Shown in pieces: positions 8,490 through 16,077 of a stretch of 64,000 nt of DNA. A program made the position numbers and the translations under genes. How positions within the stretch are numbered: the stretch's first letter is position 1; each line of letters starts with the position of its first letter. This DNA comes from Enterobacter cloacae (lineage in GTDB: Bacteria; Pseudomonadota; Gammaproteobacteria; Enterobacterales; Enterobacteriaceae), in the NCBI RefSeq assembly GCF_011078175.1, contig NZ_JAALCJ010000003.1, forward strand, positions 372,001 to 436,000, given 5' to 3'. Below the pieces are notes generated by a model. That model did not search any database. It was not told the origin of the DNA and saw only the letters and a list, made by a program, of their open reading frames with translations.

Positions 8490-8502
8490 TTAGAGGCTCC
8501 TG

Positions 8503-9279
8503 TTATTTACCGCTGAGCGAGTTGTGGATCATGTCGAGCCAGTTCGGCACGGTCAGATGGAAGGATTCGATCATCTTCATGTCGAAGCCGCGGAAGAAGC
8601 CGCTCAGCACGAACAGCAGGACGATCGCCGCCATCATCACTTTGGTGACGTGGTTCCAGCCGCTCTCTTCCACGCCTTTTCCGATCAGGATCCCCAGCAC
8701 CAGGCCCGGTACGGCGTTACCCATAATCAGCTGCGCCGCGCCGCCAAAGATGGTGGCCCAGAAGCCCGATTTTTTACCCGCGTCGATGGCCGCCAGCCAG
8801 AAGATCACCGGCATGACGGTGTTGACCAGCAGGTTCGCGGCGGGCACCAGTACCTTCACGGCGGTGACCTGGAGCGCTGCCGGAACGGAGGAGGCCGTCA
8901 GGTTAAGGAAAGTCACGACGATCATGCCGATCACGCCACAGGCAATCGCCATTTTGCGCGGATCGTGCAGCGTTTCGCCGACGTTACGGTTTTTGATCAT
9001 CAGTGCAGCAGCACCCCAGTTCGGGATGATGCGGTGGTCAACGTCCTGTGTGAAAGCACCTGCGGCCACGGAAGAGGCCCAGGCGTTAAAGAAGAAACCT
9101 AACCCAAAGGAGAAGTGAGAAGCCGGATCCCCTTCGCAGGAGTTCAGTTCCCCCAACGTACGAAACGCGCCCATACCCTGAGTGGTAGGCGCATGAAACA
9201 TGCGTGCAGCCCCGGCTCCAACACCGACGCCAACCAGGCCGCCAATGATGAGCGATTTTATTAATATAATTAAGAACAT
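8503..9279 (-). CDS. DUF4311-family integral membrane protein
   Basis: The 258-residue membrane protein starts with a signal-anchor (MFLIILIKSLIIGGLVGVGV) and has several further membrane segments, including a glycine-rich one (PGLVLGILIGKGVEESGWN). The soluble loop TLGELNSCEGDPASHFSFG is the most distinctive part. It matches DUF4311 and is the partner of the DUF4310 protein encoded next. Role inferred: membrane half of an uncharacterised carbohydrate uptake system. Confidence 0.8.
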   Translation of the reverse strand: MFLIILIKSLIIGGLVGVGVGAGAARMFHAPTTQGMGAFRTLGELNSCEGDPASHFSFGLGFFFNAWASSVAAGAFTQDVDHRIIPNWGAAALMIKNRNVGETLHDPRKMAIACGVIGMIVVTFLNLTASSVPAALQVTAVKVLVPAANLLVNTVMPVIFWLAAIDAGKKSGFWATIFGGAAQLIMGNAVPGLVLGILIGKGVEESGWNHVTKVMMAAIVLLFVLSGFFRGFDMKMIESFHLTVPNWLDMIHNSLSGK

Positions 9280-9301
9280 CAGTCTGCCCTTTTATGAATA
9301 A

Positions 9302-9601
9302 TCAGCGTTGCGTGACGAAATCCACCCGATCGAGATTGATGGCGGTCACGTTGACGGTCACATCCAGCTCCACGCTGTAGGTGCGTCTCTCCCGGCGCAG
9401 AAAGAAGAACAGAAACGCTTCTTTCCGCACCGCTTCTAGCGCCTGAACGACCTGCACATCCTGTGGCTCAATACGCAGTAAGATATGCGGTGAGGCTTTC
9501 ATCACCGCGGCCTGAACGTGGTTGAGCGCGTCGGCAAAGGCGCGCGCTTTGGCGTCGCCCTTCCCCTTCACCCTCACCGTGGTTGTGAACTGTTCTTTCA
9601 T
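9302..9601 (-). CDS. DUF4312-family small soluble protein
   Basis: The product is 99 residues from the chosen ATG (MKEQFTTTVRV), which begins 2 bp after the stop of the SFCGS gene. A nine-codon longer reading exists but would overlap the upstream gene. It has an alternating charged/hydrophobic alpha-beta pattern and no membrane segment, and matches DUF4312. It is part of the conserved DUF4310/4311/4312/SFCGS set; its own function is unknown. Confidence 0.78.
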   Translation of the reverse strand: MKEQFTTTVRVKGKGDAKARAFADALNHVQAAVMKASPHILLRIEPQDVQVVQALEAVRKEAFLFFFLRRERRTYSVELDVTVNVTAINLDRVDFVTQR

Positions 9602-9603
9602 GC

Positions 9604-9966
9604 TTATGCGCCGTGTTTCTTCTGCCACGCCTGCACCAGACGCTCGCCGAGCTCTTCTTTATCCATAAAGCCGAAGCCCAGCACGTTGCAGCCTTCGTTG
9701 ATGGCAGTGACGCCTTCATCCACCGAACGCATGCCGTATTTGGCCTTGTAGCCATATTTGGTTTGTGCGGTAATCGCGCCCGCGCCGCCGCTGCCGCAGA
9801 AAGAGATGCCGAAGGTGGCGTTTTCTGCTTTCATCACGTCACCGAGCTTCATATCCGCGGCCATGCCCGGCACCACCACCGCGCGTCCACCGGCTTTTTC
9901 CACCCCGGCCGCCACTTTCTGACCTTTACCCAGGCGATCGCCAATCACGACTGTAATCTGTTCCAT
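9604..9966 (-). CDS. Glycine-rich SFCGS-family protein
   Basis: This 120-residue soluble protein carries the family-defining GISFCGSGGAGAI segment. The N-terminus (MEQITVVIGDRLGKGQKVA) reads like a small Rossmann or PTS EIIB-like fold. The Cys in SFCGS could be a phosphorylation or catalytic site, as in EIIB proteins, but this is inference. The start chosen has TAAGGAGC upstream; a longer in-frame reading to 10047 would run into the PRD gene. It is the second gene of the operon. Confidence 0.8.
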   Translation of the reverse strand: MEQITVVIGDRLGKGQKVAAGVEKAGGRAVVVPGMAADMKLGDVMKAENATFGISFCGSGGAGAITAQTKYGYKAKYGMRSVDEGVTAINEGCNVLGFGFMDKEELGERLVQAWQKKHGA

Positions 9967-9976
9967 GTGTTGCTCC

Positions 9977-10297
9977 TTAAAGGTTGTCTTTTGCGACTTC
10001 GAAGTGAACGGAGAGCAGCCAGGCCTCTTCATCAGGAAGATTGCCAAACTGCGCTACCACTTCACGGGCAAGCTGCATTGAATCTGGTGAAATTTCGTCG
10101 AACAGTTCTGCTTCTACCTCCGGCAGCGGCTCGCCGGTCACGGACCGGTGCGCCATGGCACGAACGTGGGAGGTGAGCATTTGCTCTTGTACTGCATTGG
10201 GGATGATGTTGTGCCGGGCCAGCAGGGCATAGACCTGCTGTAGCATGGTGTTCGCGAGCTGTTCTGTTTGCACCGCCTGTTCCCCAACGTCGTTCAT
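9977..10297 (-). CDS. Small PRD-domain protein, first gene of the dgaEF-like operon
   Basis: The 106-residue protein consists of a single PTS regulation domain (SHVRAMAHRSVTGEPLPEV with a conserved-type His, and LLSVHFEVAK at the end) and has no DNA-binding region. The ATG is preceded by GGAG at good spacing; an upstream GTG at 10315 is less likely. Stand-alone PRD proteins occur with SFCGS/DUF4310-4312 genes and may sense PTS phosphorylation for the full regulator encoded at the operon end. Confidence 0.75.
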   Translation of the reverse strand: MNDVGEQAVQTEQLANTMLQQVYALLARHNIIPNAVQEQMLTSHVRAMAHRSVTGEPLPEVEAELFDEISPDSMQLAREVVAQFGNLPDEEAWLLSVHFEVAKDNL

Positions 10298-10383
10298 TAC
10301 CGCTCCGTTAATCACTCGTCTTACCCCGTTATTGGCTCTGGAATAAAACTAACGGCGAGGGGGAATTGTTTGTAGCGAGTTGT

Positions 10384-10403
10384 TTTCCACTTCAAAGTGG
10401 AAA
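10384..10403. promoter_or_regulatory. 20-bp palindrome upstream of the PRD/SFCGS operon
   Basis: TTTCCACTT and AAGTGGAAA form perfect 9-bp arms around a 2-bp centre, 87-106 bp upstream of the first gene of the operon. The size and symmetry fit a dimer operator, most simply for the PRD/PTS regulator encoded at 1603-3513. No direct evidence of binding. Confidence 0.5.
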
Positions 10404-10604
10404 GGCGAGCAGCGGCAGTGATCTGTGCCACATAAATGCGGTGAATCTGGAGAGATCGAGATATTTACGTGATGAATATCACGCTAATACGCGGCACTAA
10501 ACAGGTAAGCGGAGTGGAAAAGATTACGAGCAGGCTCGTAGAAATGTGACGTGGATAAGGTTTTCTTATAGGGATCCGTTAGAGTGGCGCCGGGTGCTTG
10601 AGAC

Positions 10605-10675
10605 TGACCGTCTCAGGCATGGGACGGAAAGTGGAAAGCCCCGCCTGATAAAAAATCAGGGCGGGGGCTCGAAAC
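10605..10675 (-). ncRNA. sok: Sok-like antisense RNA region in the hok leader (approximate ends)
   Basis: The segment upstream of the hok-like gene keeps the layout of hok/sok leaders: a short stem (GAGACTGACCGTCTC), a GGACGGAAAG stretch, then a long hairpin with arms GCCCCGCCTGAT and ATCAGGGCGGGGGC around an A-rich loop (10638-10668). In known loci the antisense RNA that blocks Hok translation is transcribed from the opposite strand across this segment. The ends given are estimates; the promoter was not resolved. Confidence 0.45.
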
Positions 10676-10731
10676 GACACGTCGGACCGTGGAGTTCGCT
10701 ACCTCGCCCGCTTTAATGCAAGGAGGCATCC

Positions 10732-10887
10732 ATGAAACGCCAATCCCCAATTATCCGGGTTTTGATGATTGTTGCTTTGACAATAATCATTTTAACGCTG
10801 GTGACGAGGAAAACACTGTGCGAGATCCGTTTTCGTAACGGCTCGCTTGAAGTGACAGCGCGGATGGATTGTCGCTCCGGCCAGTAG
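10732..10887 (+). CDS. hok: Hok/Gef-family type I toxin (51 aa)
   Basis: The 51-residue peptide has a single N-terminal membrane helix (about residues 7-24) followed by the Hok hallmark LVTRKTLCEIRFRNGSLEV, close to LTRKSLCEIRYRDG of plasmid R1 Hok, and a short periplasmic tail with a second Cys. Hok proteins insert into the inner membrane and depolarise it. AGGAGG lies 6-10 bp upstream of the ATG. The leader carries hok/sok-type stems and a GC-rich hairpin follows the stop. It lies between the PRD operon promoter and cybC on the opposite strand to both. Confidence 0.9.
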   Translation: MKRQSPIIRVLMIVALTIIILTLVTRKTLCEIRFRNGSLEVTARMDCRSGQ

Positions 10888-10896
10888 GGAGCAACG

Positions 10897-10925
10897 ATGC
10901 GGGGGCGCATAATGCGCCTCCGCAT
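10897..10925 (+). terminator. GC-rich hairpin after hok
   Basis: ATGCGGGGGCGCAT and ATGCGCCTCCGCAT pair with one mismatch around a single base, 9 bp after the hok stop. No U-tract follows, so it more likely marks the folded 3' end of the stable hok mRNA than a strong intrinsic terminator. Confidence 0.5.
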
Positions 10926-10957
10926 ACGGAGAGAGGACGTACAGCTCAGGCACCCAA

Positions 10958-11344
10958 TTAACGATACTTTTTGTGGTACGTGTTGCGGGTCGCGACAAAC
11001 TGATCGGCTGCCGCCTGGGCTTCTTTCACTTTGCCTTCGTTCGCCAGCTTCAGCGCGCCGTCAATCTGGCCGACCAGCACGTCAAAGCCGTGGCGGTAGT
11101 CTTTCATCTCGGCGCTGTCCGCCGCTTTACTTTCCAGCTTCGGCGGCGTCGCTTTTTGCGCATCCAGCGCCGCTTCACGCATTTTGGTCAGTGCGCCTTT
11201 CATTTCCGCCGCATTGTCCGTTTTCTGAACCACCTTCAGGTTTTCACTGAGGATGTCCATGTTGTCTTCGAGATCGGCAGCAAACGCAGACGAGCCAAGA
11301 ACCAGCGTTGAAGCCGCGACGATCGCTAACAGGTGTTTACGCAT
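10958..11344 (-). CDS. cybC: Soluble periplasmic cytochrome b562
   Basis: The 128-residue precursor has a 22-residue signal peptide ending in SSAFA, then a 106-residue four-helix bundle identical in length to E. coli cytochrome b562. The two haem-iron ligands are present: Met7 of the mature protein (ADLEDNM) and His102 (RNTYHKKYR). The precursor is complete here. It functions as a periplasmic electron carrier with no established partner. It lies 43 bp before pmbA on the same strand, in the E. coli order. Confidence 0.96.
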   Translation of the reverse strand: MRKHLLAIVAASTLVLGSSAFAADLEDNMDILSENLKVVQKTDNAAEMKGALTKMREAALDAQKATPPKLESKAADSAEMKDYRHGFDVLVGQIDGALKLANEGKVKEAQAAADQFVATRNTYHKKYR

Positions 11345-11387
11345 TGCTCACTTCCTTTTTTTATTATTAATCACGCTCTTACGAGGA

Positions 11388-12740
11388 TTATTGCCCGGCG
11401 ATTTTCATCTCCGGCAGTAATACAGAACCACACTGAATATTGCTGCGTGTTTCAATATCGTTACCAACCGTGACAATATTGCGCCACATGTCCTTGAGGT
11501 TGCCGGCGATGGTGATTTCGCTCACCGGATACTGAATTTCACCGTTTTCAACCCAGAAGCCCGCCGCACCGCGAGAGTAGTCGCCGGTGATACCGCTCAC
11601 ACCCTGCCCCATCAGCTCTGTGACCACCAGGCCGGTGCCCATCTCTTTGAGCATCTGTTCAAAATTCAGGCCCTGTCCGGCAATGCGCCAGTTGTGGATG
11701 CCACCCGCGTGCCCGGTACTTTTCAGCCCCAGCTTACGCGCGGAGTAGTTGGTCAGCAGCCACTGGGTCAGAATGCCGTCTTTAACGATATCACGACGTT
11801 CCGTGCGCACGCCTTCGCTGTCGAACGGCGTCGAGGCCAGCCCTTTCAACAGATGCGGATGCTCTTCGATGGTCAGCCATTCCGGCAGGATCTGCTTGCC
11901 CAGCGAGTCGAGCAGGAAGGTCGATTTACGGTACACCGAACCGCCCGCAATCGCCCCCACCAGATGACCAAACAGGCCGGTTGCCACTTCGTTGGCAAAA
12001 ATGACCGGGGCTTTCATGGTGGAGAGTTTACGCGGCGAAAGGCGTGACAGCGTGCGTTCGGCACACGCTTTTCCCACCCACTCCGGAGACTGCAAATCCC
12101 CCAGCGCGCGGCTAATGGTATACGCGTAATCACGCTCCATATCGCCGTTCTCTTCGGCGATGACGCAGCTGGAAAGCGAGTGGCGGGTTGAGCAGTACCC
12201 CTGCAACATGCCATGGGAGTTACCAAACACTTTGATGCCGTAGTGGCTGTTAAAGCTGCCGCCTTCGGTATTGGTTATGCGTTTGTCAGCCTGCAAAGAG
12301 GCCTGCTCGGCTCGCGCGGCCAGCTCAATGGCTTCGTCCGGTGTCACTTCCGCCGGATGGAACAGATCGAGATCCGGCGCGTCAAACGCCAGCAGCTCTT
12401 TATCGGCCACGCCAGCGTAAGGATCCGGGGAGGTGTACCGCGCGATATCCAGCGCTGCCTGCACCGTACGGGCGATGGCATCCGGGCTGAGATCGGTAGA
12501 CGACGCGCTGCCTTTGCGATTCTGGTGATACACGGTGATCCCCAGCGCGCCATCGCTGTTAAATTCTACATTCTCCACTTCGCCATAGCGGGTGCTCACG
12601 CTAATGCCGGTGGTTTTGCTGACCGCCACTTCGGCGCCATCTGATTTACCTGAAGCGAGCGTCAGCGCGGTAGAGACGGCTTCTTCCAGGATCTTACGCT
12701 GCGCTTCAACTTGTGAGGTTACTTTCATCGCAAATGCCAT
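11388..12740 (-). CDS. pmbA: Metalloprotease PmbA/TldE
   Basis: The 450-residue protein nearly matches E. coli PmbA (TldE), the partner of TldD in a zinc protease that processes the antibiotic peptide microcin B17 and helps degrade CcdA. The MAFAMKV start was chosen because it restores the exact family length; an upstream reading to 12809 adds 23 unrelated residues. TldE carries the structural half of the heterodimer; the catalytic HExxxH is in TldD. It is divergent from yjgA with 95 bp between starts, as in E. coli. Confidence 0.96.
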   Translation of the reverse strand: MAFAMKVTSQVEAQRKILEEAVSTALTLASGKSDGAEVAVSKTTGISVSTRYGEVENVEFNSDGALGITVYHQNRKGSASSTDLSPDAIARTVQAALDIARYTSPDPYAGVADKELLAFDAPDLDLFHPAEVTPDEAIELAARAEQASLQADKRITNTEGGSFNSHYGIKVFGNSHGMLQGYCSTRHSLSSCVIAEENGDMERDYAYTISRALGDLQSPEWVGKACAERTLSRLSPRKLSTMKAPVIFANEVATGLFGHLVGAIAGGSVYRKSTFLLDSLGKQILPEWLTIEEHPHLLKGLASTPFDSEGVRTERRDIVKDGILTQWLLTNYSARKLGLKSTGHAGGIHNWRIAGQGLNFEQMLKEMGTGLVVTELMGQGVSGITGDYSRGAAGFWVENGEIQYPVSEITIAGNLKDMWRNIVTVGNDIETRSNIQCGSVLLPEMKIAGQ

Positions 12741-12835
12741 ACTGTAAGAGAGAGTTATGTGAAGTCTAACAGAGAACCGTTTTTCAGTGCGCGTCTTAAC
12801 TGGTAACATTAGCCTCTTTTTTTAAGGAGCCTGAC

Positions 12836-13387
12836 ATGACTAAGCAGCCCGAAGACTGGCTCGACGACGTTCCCGGTGATGACATCGAAGACGAAGATGA
12901 TGAGATCATCTGGGTCAGTAAAAGTGAAATTAAACGTGACGCCGAAGAGTTAAAACAGCTTGGCGCGGAAATGGTAGAACTGGGTAAAAACGCGCTGGAT
13001 AAGATCCCGCTCGACCAGGATCTGCGTGATGCCATTGAACTGGCACAGAAAATCAAGAAAGAAGGGCGTCGCCGCCAGCTTCAGCTTATCGGGAAACTGC
13101 TGCGTCAGCGCGACGTGGAGCCGATCCGTCAGGCGCTGGACAAACTGAAAAACCGCCACAACCAGCAGGTTGCGCTGTTCCATAAGCTGGAGCAGATCCG
13201 CGATCGTTTGATCGAGCAAGGTGATGACGCGGTACCTGAAGTGCTGAACCTGTGGCCGAATGCCGACCGCCAGCAGCTGCGATCGCTTATCCGCAACGCG
13301 AAGAAAGAGAAAGAAGGGAATAAGCCGCCGAAGTCTGCGCGCCTGATTTTCCAGTATCTGCGCGAGCTGTCTGAGAACGAAGAGTAA
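12836..13387 (+). CDS. darP: Ribosome-associated protein DarP (YjgA)
   Basis: The 183-residue protein matches the YjgA/DarP family, which binds the pre-50S particle and aids late assembly of the large ribosomal subunit. It is highly charged, with an acidic N-terminus ([14 protein letters not shown]) and basic helical body ([16 protein letters not shown]). AAGGAG is well spaced before the ATG. It is followed by a REP element whose last hairpin and T-run act as terminator. Confidence 0.95.
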   Translation: MTKQPEDWLDDVPGDDIEDEDDEIIWVSKSEIKRDAEELKQLGAEMVELGKNALDKIPLDQDLRDAIELAQKIKKEGRRRQLQLIGKLLRQRDVEPIRQALDKLKNRHNQQVALFHKLEQIRDRLIEQGDDAVPEVLNLWPNADRQQLRSLIRNAKKEKEGNKPPKSARLIFQYLRELSENEE

Positions 13388-13400
13388 TCTGTGCGGTTTT

Positions 13401-13483
13401 GCGCCGGATGGCGGCGTAAACGCCTTATCCGGCCTACAAGGTCGTGCAAAATGTAGGCCCGGTAAGCGCTAACGCCACCGGGC
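13401..13483. repeat. REP/BIME element between darP and mpl
   Basis: Two inverted REP-type units are present: GCCGGATGGCGGCG...CGCCTTATCCGGC (13403-13433) and GTAGGCCCGGTAAGCG...CCACCGGGC (13454-13483). The GCCTACA / TGTAGGC borders match enterobacterial BIME organisation. It lies between convergent genes. Confidence 0.9.
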
Positions 13484-13490
13484 TTTTTTT
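13457..13490 (+). terminator. Intrinsic terminator of darP inside the REP element
   Basis: GCCCGGT (13457-13463) pairs with ACCGGGC (13477-13483) and is followed directly by seven T residues. The T-run abuts the stop codon of the convergent mpl gene. Confidence 0.75.
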
Positions 13491-14862
13491 ACTCTGCGGC
13501 CTCGGCCTTCTTCGCCAGGCCGTCCAGCAGCTTTTGATGGATCCCACCAAATCCGCCGTTGCTCATCACCAGAATGTGGTCTCCAGGCTGTGCGGCTTTC
13601 ACCACCATATCCGCTAAAACATCCACGTCCGCACTCCAGTGCGCCGGCTGGATGCATGCTTCGGCCACTTCAGCCACCTGCCACGGAATATGCTGCGGTT
13701 GCAGGAGGAAGACTTCGTCGGCACGTCCTAAGGACGGCGCAAGATCGTCTTTGCAAATACCCATTTTCATGGTGTTCGAACGCGGTTCCAGCACGGCCAG
13801 AATGCGCGCGGTGCCGCCAACTTTGCCACGCAATGCGGCGAGCGTCGCCAGAATAGCGGTTGGGTGGTGCGCGAAATCGTCATACACCGTCACGCCATTC
13901 GCTTCACCGCGCAGCTCCAGGCGGCGACGGGCATTGATAAACGTGCCCAGCGCATTGGCCGCATCCGCAGGCAGTACACCCACGTGACGCGCCGCGGCGA
14001 TCGCCATCAGGCCATTGTGCATGTTGTGCTCGCCCACCAGGCCCCACTTCACCTCGCCCACTTTCTGACCGTCGAGCAGCACTTCCCATTCGGAAGCATC
14101 CGCACTGAGTTTTTTCGCCTGCCAGTGGCCCTGCTCGCCCACCAGCTCCTGCTCGCTCCAGCACCCCATCGCCAGGGTCTGTTTCAGGTTGATGTCGTTC
14201 TCCGGCAGGATAATGCGGCCCTGACCCGGAACAATGCGCACCAGATGGTGGAACTGTTTCTGAATCGCTTTCAGGTCGTCAAAGATATCCGCATGATCGA
14301 ACTCAAGGTTGTTGAGGATCAGCGTACGTGGGCAGTAATGCACGAACTTGGATCGCTTGTCGAAGAATGCGCAGTCGTACTCATCCGCTTCAATCACAAA
14401 GAACGGGCTGTCGCCCAGACGCGCGGAGACGTCGAAATTACCCGGTACGCCGCCAATCACGAAGCCCGGCTTGTAGCCGCAGGCTTCGAGGATCCAGGTC
14501 GCCATACCGGCGGTCGTGGTTTTGCCGTGCGTCCCGGCTACGGCGACAACCCAGCGGTCATGCAGGACAAAATCATGCAGCCACTGCGGGCCAGACATGT
14601 ACGGGATATTGCGTTCCAGCACCGCTTCAACGCATGGATTCCCACGGGTCATGGCGTTACCCACGATCACCAGATCCGGCTGCGGCTCCAGCTGGCTGGC
14701 GTCATATCCCTGAATCAGAGAAATTCCCTGCTTCTCCAGCAGCGTGCTCATCGGCGGATACACATTGGCGTCCGAACCTGTCACTTCATGGCCCAGCGAG
14801 CGCGCCAGCATTGCCAGTCCGCCCATGAAAGTGCCACAAATCCCCAATATATGAATGCGCAT
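13489..14862 (-). CDS. mpl: UDP-N-acetylmuramate:L-alanyl-gamma-D-glutamyl-meso-diaminopimelate ligase
   Basis: Mpl reattaches the recycled murein tripeptide to UDP-MurNAc in peptidoglycan recycling. The 457 residues match E. coli Mpl. The Mur-ligase ATP loop is AGTHGKTTT at about residues 109-117; FVIEADEYDCAFFDKRSKF and YDDFAHHPTAI are typical Mpl segments of the central and C-terminal domains. It is divergent from fbp and convergent with darP, in the E. coli order. Confidence 0.97.
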   Translation of the reverse strand: MRIHILGICGTFMGGLAMLARSLGHEVTGSDANVYPPMSTLLEKQGISLIQGYDASQLEPQPDLVIVGNAMTRGNPCVEAVLERNIPYMSGPQWLHDFVLHDRWVVAVAGTHGKTTTAGMATWILEACGYKPGFVIGGVPGNFDVSARLGDSPFFVIEADEYDCAFFDKRSKFVHYCPRTLILNNLEFDHADIFDDLKAIQKQFHHLVRIVPGQGRIILPENDINLKQTLAMGCWSEQELVGEQGHWQAKKLSADASEWEVLLDGQKVGEVKWGLVGEHNMHNGLMAIAAARHVGVLPADAANALGTFINARRRLELRGEANGVTVYDDFAHHPTAILATLAALRGKVGGTARILAVLEPRSNTMKMGICKDDLAPSLGRADEVFLLQPQHIPWQVAEVAEACIQPAHWSADVDVLADMVVKAAQPGDHILVMSNGGFGGIHQKLLDGLAKKAEAAE

Positions 14863-15041
14863 ACGTCACTATCCTTCTTCAATGTGGCGCACATTTTACT
14901 CACATGTCAGCGGCTGTGAAACGCATTTCAGGTAAATCCGTATTTTGCTGGCGCGATTCACCTCTGCGCTAATATTTGAATGTTTGTTAAGATTGTTGGA
15001 CATCAACCGCTTTACTCAACATAAGATGCAGGGAAAGTGTT

Positions 15042-16040
15042 ATGAAAACGTTAGGTGAATTTATTGTCGAAAAGCAGCACGAGTTCTCTCATGCTACGGG
15101 TGAGCTCACTGCTTTGCTGTCGGCAATAAAGCTGGGCGCTAAGATCATCCACCGCGATATCAACAAGGCCGGTCTGGTCGATATCCTGGGTGCCAGCGGT
15201 GCCGAGAACGTTCAGGGTGAGGTTCAGCAGAAACTCGACTTGTTCGCCAATGAAAAACTGAAAGCAGCACTGCGCGCGCGCGACATCGTTGCGGGTATCG
15301 CCTCTGAAGAAGAAGATGAGATCGTCGTATTCGAAGGGTGTGAACACGCGAAATACGTTGTTCTGATGGATCCGCTGGACGGCTCCTCCAACATCGACGT
15401 TAACGTTTCTGTCGGTACCATTTTCTCCATCTACCGCCGCGTCACGCCGGTTGGCACACCGGTGACGGAAGAAGACTTCCTGCAACCGGGCAGTAAACAG
15501 GTCGCAGCCGGTTATGTGGTGTATGGCTCGTCAACCATGCTGGTGTACACCACCGGCTGCGGCGTACACGCCTTTACCTACGATCCGTCCCTGGGCGTGT
15601 TCTGCCTGTGCCAGGAGCGTATGCGCTTCCCGGAGAAGGGCAATACCTACTCCATCAACGAAGGCAACTACATCAAATTCCCGAACGGCGTGAAGAAGTA
15701 CATCAAATTCTGTCAGGAAGAGGATAAAGCCACGCAGCGCCCATACACCTCGCGCTATATCGGCTCGCTGGTGGCGGATTTCCACCGCAACCTGCTGAAA
15801 GGCGGTATTTACCTCTACCCTAGCACCGCCAGCCACCCGGACGGGAAGCTGCGTCTGCTGTACGAGTGCAACCCAATGGCGTTCCTGGCCGAGCAGGCGG
15901 GCGGCAAGGCAAGCGACGGTAAAGAGCGTATTCTGGATATCGTGCCGGAAAGCCTGCACCAGCGCCGTTCATTCTTCGTCGGCAACCGCCATATGGTGGA
16001 TGACGTTGAACGCATGATCCGCGAATTCCCGGACGCGTAA
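15042..16040 (+). CDS. fbp: Fructose-1,6-bisphosphatase class I
   Basis: This 332-residue gluconeogenic enzyme hydrolyses fructose-1,6-bisphosphate to fructose-6-phosphate. The metal-binding signature [19 protein letters not shown] is intact, and the substrate region [14 protein letters not shown] near the C-terminus fits class I. Length matches E. coli Fbp. It is divergent from mpl and ends at a bidirectional terminator shared with the convergent chemoreceptor gene. Confidence 0.98.
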   Translation: MKTLGEFIVEKQHEFSHATGELTALLSAIKLGAKIIHRDINKAGLVDILGASGAENVQGEVQQKLDLFANEKLKAALRARDIVAGIASEEEDEIVVFEGCEHAKYVVLMDPLDGSSNIDVNVSVGTIFSIYRRVTPVGTPVTEEDFLQPGSKQVAAGYVVYGSSTMLVYTTGCGVHAFTYDPSLGVFCLCQERMRFPEKGNTYSINEGNYIKFPNGVKKYIKFCQEEDKATQRPYTSRYIGSLVADFHRNLLKGGIYLYPSTASHPDGKLRLLYECNPMAFLAEQAGGKASDGKERILDIVPESLHQRRSFFVGNRHMVDDVERMIREFPDA

Positions 16041-16051
16041 CGCACGAAAAG

Positions 16052-16077
16052 GGGAGCCAGGCAGGCTCCCTTTTTTT
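16052..16077. terminator. Bidirectional terminator between fbp and the chemoreceptor gene
   Basis: GGGAGCC and GGCTCCC form a 7-bp stem around AGGCA, followed by seven T on the plus strand. On the minus strand the hairpin follows the chemoreceptor stop and is trailed by CTTTTCG, so it can serve both genes. Confidence 0.88.

Noticed and set aside
10415..10430. TGGCAC on the minus strand upstream of the PRD operon, resembling a sigma-54 -24 element
   Set aside because: The following GC falls one base too far for a sigma-54 promoter, and the operon's regulator has no AAA+ domain to activate sigma-54.
10396..10637. Three AGTGGAAA octamers spaced exactly 117 bp apart (10396, 10513, 10630)
   Set aside because: The third lies in the conserved hok/sok leader and the second has no inverted partner, so the equal spacing is probably chance. 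Only the first, which is part of a palindrome, was kept.
10716..10838. Overlapping 40-codon frame starting 16 bp before hok, a possible mok
   Set aside because: It overlaps hok in a plausible way, but its ribosome site is poor and no conserved Mok sequence was recognised.
13864..14919. 351-codon plus-strand frame opposite mpl
   Set aside because: It is antisense to a near-identical Mpl gene and has shadow-type composition.
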